This document shows positions 26,104 to 36,159 of a stretch of 64,000 bases of DNA, piece after piece. The notes below the pieces were generated by a model. That model did not search any database, was not told the origin of the DNA, and was given only the letters and a program-made list of their open reading frames with translations. The stretch comes from Gynuella sunshinyii YC6258 (GTDB lineage: Bacteria; Pseudomonadota; Gammaproteobacteria; Pseudomonadales; Natronospirillaceae). Position 1 is the stretch's first letter; each line of letters starts with the position of its first letter. The stretch is taken from contig NZ_CP007142.1 in NCBI RefSeq assembly GCF_000940805.1, forward strand, positions 248,001-312,000. Reading direction: 5' to 3'. Position numbers and translations under genes: made by a program.

Positions 26104-27021
26104 TTAACTGACCGCCTGACGAGCCTGATAAAATAACTCAATTTTGGCATCCATGACCCGCTCCTGGCGATGAACAAAAGCATGATTAACCCGATAGCAG
26201 CGTTTATCCGGTTGCAACAGACGCACTTCACCTCGTTCAATAAACCCCTGAATATAGCTCATGGGAAAGAACCCAAGATAACAACCGCTCAGCACCAATG
26301 GCGTCCGGGTATCAAACTGATACGCACGGGCAGACAGGTTCAGTCCACGCAATTGCTCAATCCCGGCGAGATTGACATCTATCCCCGGATGCGCCGTGGC
26401 ACAGGCGGCCAGCTCCGCATCATCAATACTCTCATCGGCCCGATGAAACAATGGATGACGAGCCCCACAGCACAGATAAAATATTTCCTCATAACCTGGC
26501 TGATATTCCAGTGCCTCGATATTACGGAACTCAGGCATGATGCCAACATGAGCCGTACCATTTAACAGTGCTTTTTCAATGGCCGGCACGGTATCGCTGT
26601 TCAGGGCAATTTGCAGTTTTGGTGCTTTACGATTCAACCAGGCGATGGTTTCCGGCAATTTCAGCTGCCGGGCCAGGGCCACTTCATCACTGCACAAAAT
26701 GGACAATTCTCCCGAGAGCTCTTCATCAAGACTGTCCACCAGCCAGGAAAACTCATTCAACGCCTCAAACAACGTCAAACTGCCTTCATAAATAGCCTTG
26801 CCCTTTTCTGTCAGCGCAAACCCGCTGCGTCCTCGCCGGGCCAACCTGACGTTCATACGTTTTTCCAGGTTGCTGATATGCACACTGATGGTCGAGCGGG
26901 AAATGTTCAAAACCTGTTCGGCGGCGCTGAAGCCCCCACACTCAACCACGACGCGGAAGATGCGCAGCAAGCGCAGATCATATTCAGAAACAGGTTTTGG
27001 CAAACCGGAATGCTTTCTCAT
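26104..27021 (-). CDS. LysR-family transcriptional regulator
   Basis: 305 residues from the ATG at 27021 (MRKHSGLPKP), preceded by GAGGCG; the extra 23 codons of the longer frame lie in the operator region. The N-terminal winged helix (YDLRLLRIFRVVVECGGFSAAEQVLNISRS, residues about 16-75) and the periplasmic-binding-like effector domain are complete. It is divergent from gabDT across LysR-type half-sites, and upstream of the amino-acid transporter on its own strand. This suggests it controls GABA or related amino-acid use in both directions. Confidence 0.88.
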   Translation of the reverse strand: MRKHSGLPKPVSEYDLRLLRIFRVVVECGGFSAAEQVLNISRSTISVHISNLEKRMNVRLARRGRSGFALTEKGKAIYEGSLTLFEALNEFSWLVDSLDEELSGELSILCSDEVALARQLKLPETIAWLNRKAPKLQIALNSDTVPAIEKALLNGTAHVGIMPEFRNIEALEYQPGYEEIFYLCCGARHPLFHRADESIDDAELAACATAHPGIDVNLAGIEQLRGLNLSARAYQFDTRTPLVLSGCYLGFFPMSYIQGFIERGEVRLLQPDKRCYRVNHAFVHRQERVMDAKIELFYQARQAVS

Positions 27022-27034
27022 ATCGCCTCGACTT

Positions 27035-27069
27035 AGTTTGACGAGTATCAAACTTATGTTTGAAAGTTT
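27035..27069. promoter_or_regulatory. LysR-type half-sites between regulator and gabD
   Basis: AGTTTGA (27035-27041) and TCAAACT (27048-27054) form a perfect dyad with a 6-base spacer. A second overlapping dyad, AAACTT (27050-27055) with AAGTTT (27064-27069), follows toward gabD. Tandem sites of this type are usual for LysR activators. Confidence 0.55.
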
Positions 27070-27135
27070 AATATTTATCCGTAAAGCCAAATCATTTCAA
27101 ATACTTCCACTTTCTGAATCACTATGGAGGATTGC

Positions 27136-28587
27136 ATGGCACAACTCAATTTCCCCGACCTTCTGGTCAATGATGCTTATATCGACGGTCAATGGATGGC
27201 TGCGGACAAACGCTTTGCAGTCCATAACCCTGCCAACGGTGAAGTGGTTGCCGAAATCAGTGACTGCGATACGTCCCATGCCGAAGCGGCGATACTGGCT
27301 GCCAAAGCCGCGCTGCCAATCTGGAAAAACAAAACTGCAGCAGAGCGCGCCACACTACTGCGCAAGTGGTTTGAGCTGATCATGCAACATCAGCACGATC
27401 TCGGTGTGATCATGACCCTGGAACAAGGTAAACCTTTGGCAGAAGCCAAAGGAGAAGTCGCCTACGGCGCATCTTTCGTAGAGTGGTTTGCCGAAGAAGG
27501 CAAACGCACCTATGGCGAAACCATTCCCACCACCAGCAATGACCGTCGCCTGATAACGATCAAGCAACCGGTTGGTGTAGTGGCAGCCATTACCCCCTGG
27601 AACTTTCCAAACTCCATGATCACCCGCAAAGCCGCCCCTGCGCTGGCGGCAGGCTGTACCTTTGTGATCAGACCCGCTTCAGAAACACCATTATCTGCCC
27701 TGGCACTGGCCAAACTCGCAGAAATGGCCGGAATTCCCGCCGGTGTTTTCAACGTGGTCACAGGTACAGACTCACGTGGCATCGGCAAAGTGCTCACGGA
27801 AAGCCCTCTGGTCGCCAAGTTCTCCTTCACCGGCTCTACCGCTGTCGGTAAGCAGTTAATCGCTCAGTGTGCCTCCACCGTTAAAAAAGTTTCGATGGAG
27901 CTGGGCGGTAACGCACCCTTTATTGTGTTTGATGATGCCGACATGGATGCCGCTGTGAAAGGCGCCATTGCCTCCAAGTTTCGCAATGCCGGACAAACCT
28001 GCGTATGTGCCAACCGAATTCTGGTACAAAAAACCATTCTCGACGTATTTGCCAGCAAACTGGCTCAGGCCGTCGCCGATTTGAAGGTGGGTAACGGCCT
28101 GGATGAGGGTGTCTCCATCGGCCCGCTGATTCACTCAAAAGCGCTGCAGGATATCGACAAGCTGGTGCAGGATTCCGTAACAGCCGGCGCCGAAGTGGTC
28201 ACCGGTGGCAAATCTCATGAACTGGGTGGCGCATTCTACCAGCCGACCATTTTGAAAAATGTTGCCAATGACATGCCCATCGCCGCCAATGAAATCTTTG
28301 GTCCGGTTGCTCCTCTGATTCCATTCGATACCGAAGAAGAAGCCATTGCCATCGCCAATGACACTGAATTCGGATTGGCGGCTTACTTCTACGCCCGCGA
28401 TATTGGCCGGATCTGGCGGGTATCTGAGGGGCTCGAATACGGAATGGTAGGCATCAACGAAGGCGTTATCTCCAACACCGTCGCGCCATTTGGCGGGGTC
28501 AAACAGTCCGGTACTGGTCGAGAAGGCTCCAAGTACGGCATTGAAGAATATCTTGAAATCAAATATCTGTGTATGGGTGGACTATAA
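27136..28587 (+). CDS. gabD: Succinate-semialdehyde dehydrogenase (NADP-type)
   Basis: 483 residues from the ATG at 27136, which follows TGGAGGA at 4-5 bases; the earlier ATG at 27124 overlaps that ribosome site. E. coli GabD is 482. It oxidises succinic semialdehyde to succinate. Catalytic E255 in SMELGGNAP and C289 in GQTCVCANR are in place, as are the cofactor strand TPWNFP and FTGSTAVG. The C terminus SKYGIEEYLEIKYLCMGG matches GabD closely. gabT starts 2 bases after the stop. Confidence 0.95.
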   Translation: MAQLNFPDLLVNDAYIDGQWMAADKRFAVHNPANGEVVAEISDCDTSHAEAAILAAKAALPIWKNKTAAERATLLRKWFELIMQHQHDLGVIMTLEQGKPLAEAKGEVAYGASFVEWFAEEGKRTYGETIPTTSNDRRLITIKQPVGVVAAITPWNFPNSMITRKAAPALAAGCTFVIRPASETPLSALALAKLAEMAGIPAGVFNVVTGTDSRGIGKVLTESPLVAKFSFTGSTAVGKQLIAQCASTVKKVSMELGGNAPFIVFDDADMDAAVKGAIASKFRNAGQTCVCANRILVQKTILDVFASKLAQAVADLKVGNGLDEGVSIGPLIHSKALQDIDKLVQDSVTAGAEVVTGGKSHELGGAFYQPTILKNVANDMPIAANEIFGPVAPLIPFDTEEEAIAIANDTEFGLAAYFYARDIGRIWRVSEGLEYGMVGINEGVISNTVAPFGGVKQSGTGREGSKYGIEEYLEIKYLCMGGL

Positions 28588-28589
28588 CC

Positions 28590-29885
28590 ATGAACATCAG
28601 CACCAAAACCAATGCATCTATCCAGGCAAGAAGAGATAAAGCTTTTGCCAGAGGAATGGGAAACGTTTATTCAGCCTTTGTAGCCAAAGCGAAAAATGCT
28701 GAAATCTGGGACGTGGAAGGAAAGCGCTATATTGACTTTGGCAGCGGAATCGCCGTCTGCAATACCGGACATAGTCACCCCAAGATTGTGTCTGCCGTCA
28801 AACAGCAGGTTGAGAATTTTTCTCACACCTGTCTGATGGTAAATCCCTATGAACACGCTGTGATACTTGCCGAAAAACTGAATCAACTGGCACCTGGCCA
28901 GAGTGAGAAGAAAAGTATTCTGGTCAACACTGGTGCCGAAGCGGTGGAAAATGCGGTAAAAATCGCCCGTGCTCACACCGGACGCAGAGGAGTACTGGCG
29001 TTTACCGGTGGCTTTCATGGCCGGACGAATATGACCATGGCTCTGACCGGTAAAGTGTTACCTTATAAACACAGTTTCGGGCCATTTCCCGGTGACATAT
29101 ACCATTTGCCTTTTCCAATGAACATTCATGGGGTCAGTGTCAGCGATACCATTAAGGCGCTGACCAAGCTGACCAAAGCCTCAATCGCCGTTGAGGATAT
29201 CGCTGCAATTATCATCGAACCCATACAGGGCGAAGGTGGTTTCTATCATGCTCCAGCGGAGTTGATGCAGTTCCTTCGTAACTTTTGCGACGAACATGGC
29301 ATTGTTCTGATCGCCGATGAAATCCAAACCGGCTTCGCCCGTACCGGCAAACTGTTCTGTTCTGAATATTACGATATCGAGCCTGATTTGATTACCATGG
29401 CTAAAGGTATTGCCGGTGGCTACCCGCTGGCAGCCGTAGTGGGCAAGGCGGCAATCATGGACGCGCCGATGCCAGGCGGGCTTGGTGGAACCTATGGTGG
29501 TTCGCCAGTGGCCTGTGCCGCAGCTCTGGTAGTGCTGGAAGTGATCGAAGAAGAACAACTGGCAGCAAGGGCGCTGACAATCGGAGAGATCTTTGGAAAA
29601 CGCCTGGAACAGATCAGGGCGAAATATCCCGCTCTTGTGGGCGAAATCCGGATCAAAGGGGCAATGATCGCCATCGAATTTGTCAAAAATGGTGACCATG
29701 ACCAGCCGAACACCGAACTGACCCAGCAAGTGGTTGCCAATGCTGCAGCCCATCATTTGATTCTGTTGTCCTGTGGATTCTATGGCAACGTCATTCGCTT
29801 TCTGCCACCACTAACCATCAGCGATGACACCATCCAGGAAGGAATGGACTATTTTGACCAATTACTTGCCAAGATAACCGCCTGA
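28590..29885 (+). CDS. gabT: 4-aminobutyrate aminotransferase
   Basis: 431 residues from the ATG at 28590 (MNISTKTNAS); an in-frame start 21 bases earlier lies inside gabD. A class III PLP aminotransferase turning GABA and 2-oxoglutarate into succinic semialdehyde and glutamate, the step before GabD. Seen: NTGAEAVENAVKIAR, FHGRTNM, IIEPIQGEGG, IADEIQTGFARTGK and the PLP lysine K272 in TMAKGIAGGYPLAAVVG. Same operon as gabD; a bidirectional terminator follows. Confidence 0.95.
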   Translation: MNISTKTNASIQARRDKAFARGMGNVYSAFVAKAKNAEIWDVEGKRYIDFGSGIAVCNTGHSHPKIVSAVKQQVENFSHTCLMVNPYEHAVILAEKLNQLAPGQSEKKSILVNTGAEAVENAVKIARAHTGRRGVLAFTGGFHGRTNMTMALTGKVLPYKHSFGPFPGDIYHLPFPMNIHGVSVSDTIKALTKLTKASIAVEDIAAIIIEPIQGEGGFYHAPAELMQFLRNFCDEHGIVLIADEIQTGFARTGKLFCSEYYDIEPDLITMAKGIAGGYPLAAVVGKAAIMDAPMPGGLGGTYGGSPVACAAALVVLEVIEEEQLAARALTIGEIFGKRLEQIRAKYPALVGEIRIKGAMIAIEFVKNGDHDQPNTELTQQVVANAAAHHLILLSCGFYGNVIRFLPPLTISDDTIQEGMDYFDQLLAKITA

Positions 29886-29893
29886 TCACACTC

Positions 29894-29937
29894 CAGGCAC
29901 TGCAACCGGAACCACAGCGATCTGGTTGCAGTGCCTG
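29894..29937. terminator. Bidirectional terminator between gabT and chemoreceptor gene
   Basis: A perfect 14-bp stem, CAGGCACTGCAACC (29894-29907) with GGTTGCAGTGCCTG (29924-29937), encloses a 16-base loop. The T-tract is short (TTATC on the plus strand), but the stem lies squarely between two convergent genes. Confidence 0.75.
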
Positions 29938-29943
29938 TTATCA

Positions 29944-31821
29944 TCATCCAGTCTTAAACTGCCGGGTCAGATCATTCAACAGCGCAGATTTCCCTTCCAC
30001 AGTCTGTCCCATGGCCACCAGTTGTCCAAATGATTCAGAATTGTCAGTCAGCATTCTGGCGATCGTTTCAGAATCTCTGGACATAGTATCGATGGTTTGC
30101 GCAATTTCAGTAATGGCAACACTCATCTGTTCAGTGGCGGCAGAGTTTCGATCCACAATCATTTCAATATTCTGCATTCCAGATAACGCATTATCACTGC
30201 TTTGCTGCATGAGCTGCAGAGACTCCTCGCCATGAGCGACTGCATTGCTGACCCTCGTTGTCTCCTGTTGGAATGCGCGGATAGTACTGGTAATCCTGGC
30301 GGTTGCCTCTACGGTACTTTCAGCGAGTGATCTTACTTCATCCGCCACAACAGAAAAGCCGCGACCAGCTTCACCCGCCCTTGCCGCTTCAATGGCTGCA
30401 TTCAATGCCAGCAAATTGGTCTGGTTAGCCAGATTATTGATTACCTCGATAACGGTATCGATCTCCTGGGATCTGACGGTCAACATTTCTATCGAAGCCT
30501 TGATCTCTGCTACTGCAGATAATGTTTGTGTTACATGACCGGATACCTCCATCACCATCAGGGCTCCCTGACGGGTCTCATTAGCGACCGCCATCGTACT
30601 GTCGTTTACCGCTTGAGTACTGGACGAAATATCTCGCATCGTGGCGCTGATTTCATCAGTGGATGTTGCCAATGAGTTGGTCCTGCTCATGATGTCGTGA
30701 TTGGCCTGCGATGAGCGGTTAACCTGCTCATTGATTGTTATCACCACCTCATTGAGGTCGACACTGGTCAATTTCACGTTATTCACAACCGAGGACAATT
30801 TTTCAGCCATGCTGTTCATGGAGTTTGTCAATCGATCAATAGCATCATTACGTTTGTCATTGAATGGTTGGCGATGAGTCAGATCTCCCTGCTCAAGGAA
30901 AGACAACGCCCGCTGAGAATTTTTGAGAGAACGAACGATATTGCGAATAACAATCCACAAAATGCCGCATACAACAGCCGTGATCAGTATTGTCAGGATC
31001 GACAGCACAACCAGAATGTTACGAGTATAACCGTCAGCCCCCTGCTCCAGCTTGCTCACTTGCATACCAACTCTATCGTTCAGGCTGGATAGCAGAACCG
31101 TAATTTGCTGATATGCCTGGTCACTTTGTTGCTTGAGTACGCTATTTTGTAGATATGACTGACTCAATGAGTCGAATGCGTTTTTATAGCGGCTCATCAG
31201 GTCCTCTGCCTGGTCCCACATAGTTAGGGAGATCAGCTTTTTTTTCAGACGTTCATAAGCATTGCTCAGGTTTTCGGAATTTTCCTGACTGGGTGATTGC
31301 AAAAAAGCACTTTGTGCGTCAATCAATCCTAATCTGGCGGACTTTATAAAGGTAAAGTCGAGCACAGCCGCACTATTGATCTCCTTCTCCATCTGACTGA
31401 GTTCCTGCAACAACCCAAATTGACCGACAAAACCAATGTCGCGAATCAGTTCGAGTCTTTGCCTTAATAACCGGTTATATGTTTCAACGTGCTGTATGAA
31501 CTCCTCGATATTCTGGTTAGACACTGAAGCTTCTTCCTTGACCTGTTTGACCACTTGTTCACTCTCCTGCAACGATTGCTCAAAGTCAGTCAGATTTTCC
31601 TGACGTAAACGCTGCAACTGGGTCTCCAGAGACAACAGGCCTTTCTCAATACTTCCAATATCACGAACAAACCCATTCATTTGATTAATCTGATGATAAT
31701 TATCATTGACCGCTAGCAGTGAAACAGATGACAGAACAACCTGAAGCACATAACCCACGAGCGCAATCATCATTGAACCAATCAGTAAATAATTGAATTT
31801 TATATTGAGGGACATCTTCAT
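29944..31821 (-). CDS. Methyl-accepting chemotaxis protein
   Basis: About 625 residues from the ATG at 31821, with AGAAGG upstream; a GTG two codons earlier is possible. One membrane helix near the N terminus, a helical periplasmic ligand domain (about 35-265, four-helix-bundle-like), a second helix ([20 protein letters not shown]) and HAMP follow. A complete signalling hairpin has the tip [32 protein letters not shown]. No C-terminal CheR-tether pentapeptide. Ligand unknown; convergent with gabT. Confidence 0.93.
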   Translation of the reverse strand: MKMSLNIKFNYLLIGSMMIALVGYVLQVVLSSVSLLAVNDNYHQINQMNGFVRDIGSIEKGLLSLETQLQRLRQENLTDFEQSLQESEQVVKQVKEEASVSNQNIEEFIQHVETYNRLLRQRLELIRDIGFVGQFGLLQELSQMEKEINSAAVLDFTFIKSARLGLIDAQSAFLQSPSQENSENLSNAYERLKKKLISLTMWDQAEDLMSRYKNAFDSLSQSYLQNSVLKQQSDQAYQQITVLLSSLNDRVGMQVSKLEQGADGYTRNILVVLSILTILITAVVCGILWIVIRNIVRSLKNSQRALSFLEQGDLTHRQPFNDKRNDAIDRLTNSMNSMAEKLSSVVNNVKLTSVDLNEVVITINEQVNRSSQANHDIMSRTNSLATSTDEISATMRDISSSTQAVNDSTMAVANETRQGALMVMEVSGHVTQTLSAVAEIKASIEMLTVRSQEIDTVIEVINNLANQTNLLALNAAIEAARAGEAGRGFSVVADEVRSLAESTVEATARITSTIRAFQQETTRVSNAVAHGEESLQLMQQSSDNALSGMQNIEMIVDRNSAATEQMSVAITEIAQTIDTMSRDSETIARMLTDNSESFGQLVAMGQTVEGKSALLNDLTRQFKTG

Positions 31822-31827
31822 ATTCAC

Positions 31828-33052
31828 CTTCTAATTTGTATCACAACATCTGGCTAACACTGTTTGAGCAACATTCGACGCACTGAATCGATTCTTAGAA
31901 TAGAACAGATGCGTCATAAAAACGCGAGGATTTATCACCTGCTGGATATGGGATAAATGTCATGGGACGATCACAACACTCAAAAAATGCCAAGCAAGAT
32001 AACTGCCATACGGCTATTAATCCGGCAGTGTTTATTCCGGTTTATATAGTGTGATGCAGGGATGCACCGAGGTGTCGGACCACACCATTGGCCATAGCCA
32101 ATGTGAGCTCCGAGAAATCAAGCGTTCCGACGATTCGGTGTTTCGCGTAACACCAGCAGATTTCTCAGAACGACAATCAAAGAGATCAGGACGATCCATT
32201 GTATTGCCGGATTAATAGAACAGCAAAAAAGACAAATTCCGGAAAAATACGTTTTGTTTATCATAATTACTATCATCCAAAAGGATGAGTCTTAATGCTG
32301 AAGAATATTCGGTTTTCGGAATTCAGCTCATATACCCGCAATCCTGTGTATTATTCTGTTTCAAAATTTTAGGTACAACACTAGCAAATAGGCACCTGAT
32401 ACGATCAACAGTCCAATAGATCTGGAGAAGATGTATTGGCTTATATGTTAAAAAAGGGCTGCCCGGCATCGTTACTGCACTTGTTTATACATAAGAATGA
32501 GCTCTACCACCGGTGCACGGTATAATACCGTGACTAGATACAGACACATGTTGCAGGAAGCAAAAACGATACTCTGGCGGACGAGGTGGTTTTTTATTAC
32601 AAAATGTAAAAAACTATTTTCATTAACAAACTATAGATTATATTTCCCCACCCCTCACAGGCCCTGGAATGACACGAATTTAAAGGTATTGCAGTCTTTT
32701 TAAATAAAACATCTCCAAGAAGGCTAATATTTGCCGCTTCGGACTCGGAATCCGGAAAGGGGTTACATAAATATTTTTAATGTGAACCAATACGAGATGT
32801 TATGGATCATCAAAAATTATCATTTATGTGTTGAGGAAAAATTACATATTGTATAAGGGTCGCTCATACGCCCACGGTATTTTTAAAACCAGCAGTCTCA
32901 AAATATCCAAGGCTCAAGATTTATCTTTACACAAGCAATTGCAGCATTATCTTAATTGCACTTTTTTTTCATAAAATAAAATTGTTAATTAGATAAATGA
33001 ATGTATGATTGGCCCGTTCATTATTTCATTCACCAACTCAGGAGTTAGAAAC
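31828..33052. other. Long gene-poor region, AT-rich toward the right
   Basis: About 1.2 kb without a reading frame I trust. A frame at 32497-32703 has no ribosome site and an unlike-protein composition. A small hairpin CATTGGC-CATA-GCCAATG lies at about 32086-32104. From roughly 32560 the sequence is markedly AT-rich up to the MarR gene, as in promoter or degenerated DNA. I see no tRNA, repeat family or transposase remnant. A small RNA cannot be excluded. Confidence 0.5.
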
Positions 33053-33499
33053 TTGTTTTTCCTAAAAGAATCGCCATCTGAAAAGCTTCTTGAGGACTAC
33101 CAGCTGAGGTTTCCTAAAAAGGATGTTGGAAATATGGACTATGCATTAGGCATGCTTCGCGAAGCGAGCTTGTTGTTGAGAGAAATTGAAAACTACTTTC
33201 AAAGTTTTGATTTATCTCAGACTCGTTTTCTGATCATGTTGGTATTGTCCAATGCCAATGACAAAAAACGTTTGAGAGCCAAAGATATTGTTGAACAAAT
33301 GGATATATCCAAACCAATCGTATCCAACACTCTGAAAAGCATGGAAGCAGCCGGCCTGGTCAAAATCACACCAGATCCAAATGACGGCCGTTCAAAAATT
33401 GTTCAACTCAAGGCCAAAGGCAGTAAATTATTGGAAAAAGTACTGCCTGGTTACTATGACGTTGTTGACGCTTTTTATGTAGAAGAAGCTGAGGCCTAA
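33053..33499 (+). CDS. MarR-family transcriptional regulator
   Basis: 148 residues from a TTG at 33053, with AGGAG at 33040-33044; an ATG at 33005 in the same frame has no ribosome site. Winged helix: LRAKDIVEQMDISKPIVSNTLKSMEAAGLV with the wing DPNDGRSKIVQL, typical of MarR. Helical ends mediate dimerisation. AT-rich surroundings and a strong terminator just downstream mark a separate unit. Two aldo/keto reductase genes follow on the same strand and may be targets. Confidence 0.84.
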   Translation: MFFLKESPSEKLLEDYQLRFPKKDVGNMDYALGMLREASLLLREIENYFQSFDLSQTRFLIMLVLSNANDKKRLRAKDIVEQMDISKPIVSNTLKSMEAAGLVKITPDPNDGRSKIVQLKAKGSKLLEKVLPGYYDVVDAFYVEEAEA

Positions 33500-33551
33500 T
33501 TAAAATCATCAATTAGCATGATTAGTGATTTTCATTGGGCGGTTAACGAGT

Positions 33552-33593
33552 TTAAGCGAATACCAGGCTGTAACGGGTTCGCTTAATTTTTTT
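33552..33593 (+). terminator. Intrinsic terminator after MarR gene
   Basis: TTAAGCGAA (33552-33560) pairs with TTCGCTTAA (33578-33586) across a 17-base loop, followed by seven Ts. The 250 bases from here to the next gene contain only AT-rich promoter-like sequence. Confidence 0.85.
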
Positions 33594-33846
33594 GCTTTAC
33601 ACAATATCCAAAAACCAAGCTCTATAAAACCGACAAAAAAAAGACAAAAAAGCGCCCAGCCATCCTATTTTACTGTTGTCAAATGCCCTTGCTGGCTAAT
33701 CATAAAATTACCTAGAATCGGAAACTTGGTTACCCGGACAATAGATTCCTTGTTTTTGGTAATATTGCCGTTAATGTTAACAATCTTCATAAATATCGCA
33801 GCAAAATACCGCAAACTTCCAGCTTACCTAACAGGAGAGCATATTG

Positions 33847-34833
33847 ATGGTTAAACAACGACTTCTCGGCAAAACCGGTTTCAGCATCTCAGAAATCGGA
33901 CTTGGCTGCTGGCAATTGGGAGGCGATTGGGGCGCCCTCAATCCAGGGCAGGCAGAAGACATTCTGTCGGCCGCGCAACAGTCCGGCGTAACATTCTGGG
34001 ATACTGCGGATGTATATGGTGCAGGTGACAGCGAAGAATACATTGGCAGGTTCAATCGACAACATCCAGATCCTGACAGGGTTATCGTCACCAAAGCCGG
34101 TAGAACTGCACAGTTATACCCTGATCATTACCAGCGCGACCACCTGAAGGCAGCTATTGAACAATCTCGGGAACGGTTACAAGTAGAAGCTCTCGATCTG
34201 CTGCAATTACACTGCATTCCTTTCGATGAAATCAAGCGTGGTGCAGTCTTTGAATGGCTGGAAGAGTTCCAGCAGGAAGGATTGATAAAATATTACGGTG
34301 CCAGTGTCGAAACCGTCGAAGAGGCTCTGTACTGCATTCATCATTCGAATGTTTCCACCCTACAAATCATTTTCAACCTGTTTCGACAGGACCCGAATCA
34401 GGAGCTATTGGCCCGTGCCCAGGAAGCGAATGTTGGTATCATCGTTCGGCTGGGACTGGCCAGTGGTCTGTTAAGTGGGAAGATGTCCGCAAATACTAAA
34501 TTTCCAACCGAGGATCACCGCAACTTCAACAAAGATGGAGAGGCATTCAATGTTGGCGAAACGTTTTCGGGACTGCCCTTCAATAAAGGTGTCGAATTAG
34601 CCGAAGAACTTAAAAGATTTCTGCCTGAAAACATGACTCTTGCTCAGATGTCGTTGCGCTGGCTGCTGGATCATCCGGCTGTCTCTTCAGTCATTACCGG
34701 AGCAAGCCGTGGGGAACAGATCAAGGCAAATGCTGAGGTTTCTTCACTGCCACCACTGGATGACGATCTACACCAGAAACTGGCAGAGTTTTACCAAACC
34801 CAAGTGCGCCCTTATGTAAGAGGCTCAATCTAA
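33847..34833 (+). CDS. Aldo/keto reductase
   Basis: 328 residues from the ATG at 33847, with AGGAGAG upstream. A TIM-barrel NADPH-dependent oxidoreductase with the catalytic set Asp and Tyr in FWDTADVYGAGDSEEYIG, Lys in VIVTKAG and His in LLQLHC. The start RLLGKTGFSISEIGLGCWQLGG is typical of AKRs related to plant-type and YajO-like groups. Substrate (aldehyde or sugar) unknown. A second AKR of a different subgroup follows 185 bases later. Confidence 0.9.
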   Translation: MVKQRLLGKTGFSISEIGLGCWQLGGDWGALNPGQAEDILSAAQQSGVTFWDTADVYGAGDSEEYIGRFNRQHPDPDRVIVTKAGRTAQLYPDHYQRDHLKAAIEQSRERLQVEALDLLQLHCIPFDEIKRGAVFEWLEEFQQEGLIKYYGASVETVEEALYCIHHSNVSTLQIIFNLFRQDPNQELLARAQEANVGIIVRLGLASGLLSGKMSANTKFPTEDHRNFNKDGEAFNVGETFSGLPFNKGVELAEELKRFLPENMTLAQMSLRWLLDHPAVSSVITGASRGEQIKANAEVSSLPPLDDDLHQKLAEFYQTQVRPYVRGSI

Positions 34834-35018
34834 CATTCAGTTAATTAACACAATATGCCAATGATAACGATCATGGCATTGTCACAGAATTTATGAGTAG
34901 CCTGTGTGTCCCGTCAGAGAATATTGAACACTGCGATTCATTACCTCCGCTCACACAGACTACCTTCAAACCTATCTGTGCTAATACGTTTTTTTTCCTT
35001 CCATAAAGAGGATTGACA

Positions 35019-36002
35019 ATGGAATACAGAAGACTAGGTAAATCCGGCCTGAAAATTTCAGCCCTGTCTTTCGGCTCCTGGGTCACTTTCGGTAAACAGG
35101 TTGATATCAATATTGCCAAAGTATTAATCAAATCGGCTTATGATGCTGGTGTTAACTTTTTTGATAATGCTGAAGGATATATGGCAGGTGCCTCTGAGAA
35201 AATCATGGGAGATGCTATCTCTGCTCTCGGTTTTCCAAGAAGTTCTTATATTGTTTCCTCCAAGGTTTTCTGGGGTGGTTCACTACCCACACAAAAGGGA
35301 CTGTCCGCCAAGCATGTCAGAGATGCCTGCGATGCTGCATTGACCCGGCTTAAAGTTGACTATCTGGATTTGTATTTTTGCCATCGTCCGGACATTGATA
35401 CACCGATATCGGAAACAGTCAGAGCCATGGATAATCTCGTACGCCAGGGCAAAGTTCTTTACTGGGGTACCTCGGAGTGGAGTTCTCAGCAAATCACGGA
35501 AGCTCATTTGATTGCGGAAAGAGAACACCTGACCCCACCAACTATGGAGCAGCCGCAGTACAACATGCTGGCCCGGCAACGCTTTGAACAGGAATATCTG
35601 CCTCTCTACGAAAACTTTGGCATGGGCACAACTATATTTTCCCCTCTGCGATCCGGCATTCTGACGGGAAAATATGTCGATGGTATTCCGGAGAACAGTC
35701 GTCTCAGCCTTGAAGGCTATGAAAATCTGCGTAACCAGCTATTAAAAGACGATGGCACTGCGGACACTGTGCGACAACTGATGCACCTTGCCAGCGAGTT
35801 AAATGTCAGCATGGCCAATCTTGCCATTGCCTGGACATTAAAGAACCCTAATGTAAGCACTGCCATTTTGGGAGCCTCAAAGCTGAACCAGTTACAGGAA
35901 AATCTTCAGGCATTGGATGTACTACCTCTGCTGACCCCTGACGTCATGGAAAATATAGAACGAATTCTGAATAACAAGCCCGCCGGCCCTGAGCGTTATT
36001 GA
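35019..36002 (+). CDS. Aldo/keto reductase (YghZ / Kv-beta-like subgroup)
   Basis: 327 residues from the ATG at 35019; AAAGAGGA lies just upstream. Begins MEYRRLGKSGLKISALSFGSW, as in bacterial homologues of potassium-channel beta subunits. Catalytic Asp and Tyr in FFDNAEGYMAGASEKIMG, Lys in SSKVFWGG and His in LYFCHRPD. The cofactor-binding end (AILGASKLNQLQENL) is intact. Only distantly like the preceding AKR, so this is not a recent duplication. Confidence 0.9.
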   Translation: MEYRRLGKSGLKISALSFGSWVTFGKQVDINIAKVLIKSAYDAGVNFFDNAEGYMAGASEKIMGDAISALGFPRSSYIVSSKVFWGGSLPTQKGLSAKHVRDACDAALTRLKVDYLDLYFCHRPDIDTPISETVRAMDNLVRQGKVLYWGTSEWSSQQITEAHLIAEREHLTPPTMEQPQYNMLARQRFEQEYLPLYENFGMGTTIFSPLRSGILTGKYVDGIPENSRLSLEGYENLRNQLLKDDGTADTVRQLMHLASELNVSMANLAIAWTLKNPNVSTAILGASKLNQLQENLQALDVLPLLTPDVMENIERILNNKPAGPERY

Positions 36003-36019
36003 TCTGAAGTGATGAGAGA

Positions 36020-36039
36020 CAGAGCCTTGTCAGGCTCTG
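36020..36039 (+). terminator. Hairpin after second aldo/keto reductase gene
   Basis: CAGAGCCT (36020-36027), loop TGTC, AGGCTCTG (36032-36039): an 8-bp stem 18 bases after the stop. T-run absent (CCTTCC), so termination is likely but not certain. Confidence 0.55.
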
Positions 36040-36159
36040 CCTTCCGACAATCGGCTCGGGTAATATATACCAGCTCCATCACCAGTCCTTTCGTTTATCG
36101 GCGACCAGGCACAACTATTGATGTCCACTCTGGTAGCTAACTGACTTCATATTATTTGC

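Noticed and set aside
32497-32703. 68-residue frame in the 31.8-33.0 kb gap
   Set aside because: No ribosome site, unlike-protein composition, no recognisable feature.
32735-32765. Inverted-repeat stretch (CGGACTCGGAATCCG) that hints at a tRNA arm
   Set aside because: No acceptor stem, anticodon arm or CCA around it; a full cloverleaf cannot be drawn.
33847-36002. Tandem duplication of aldo/keto reductases
   Set aside because: The two proteins belong to different subgroups and differ throughout; not a recent duplicate.
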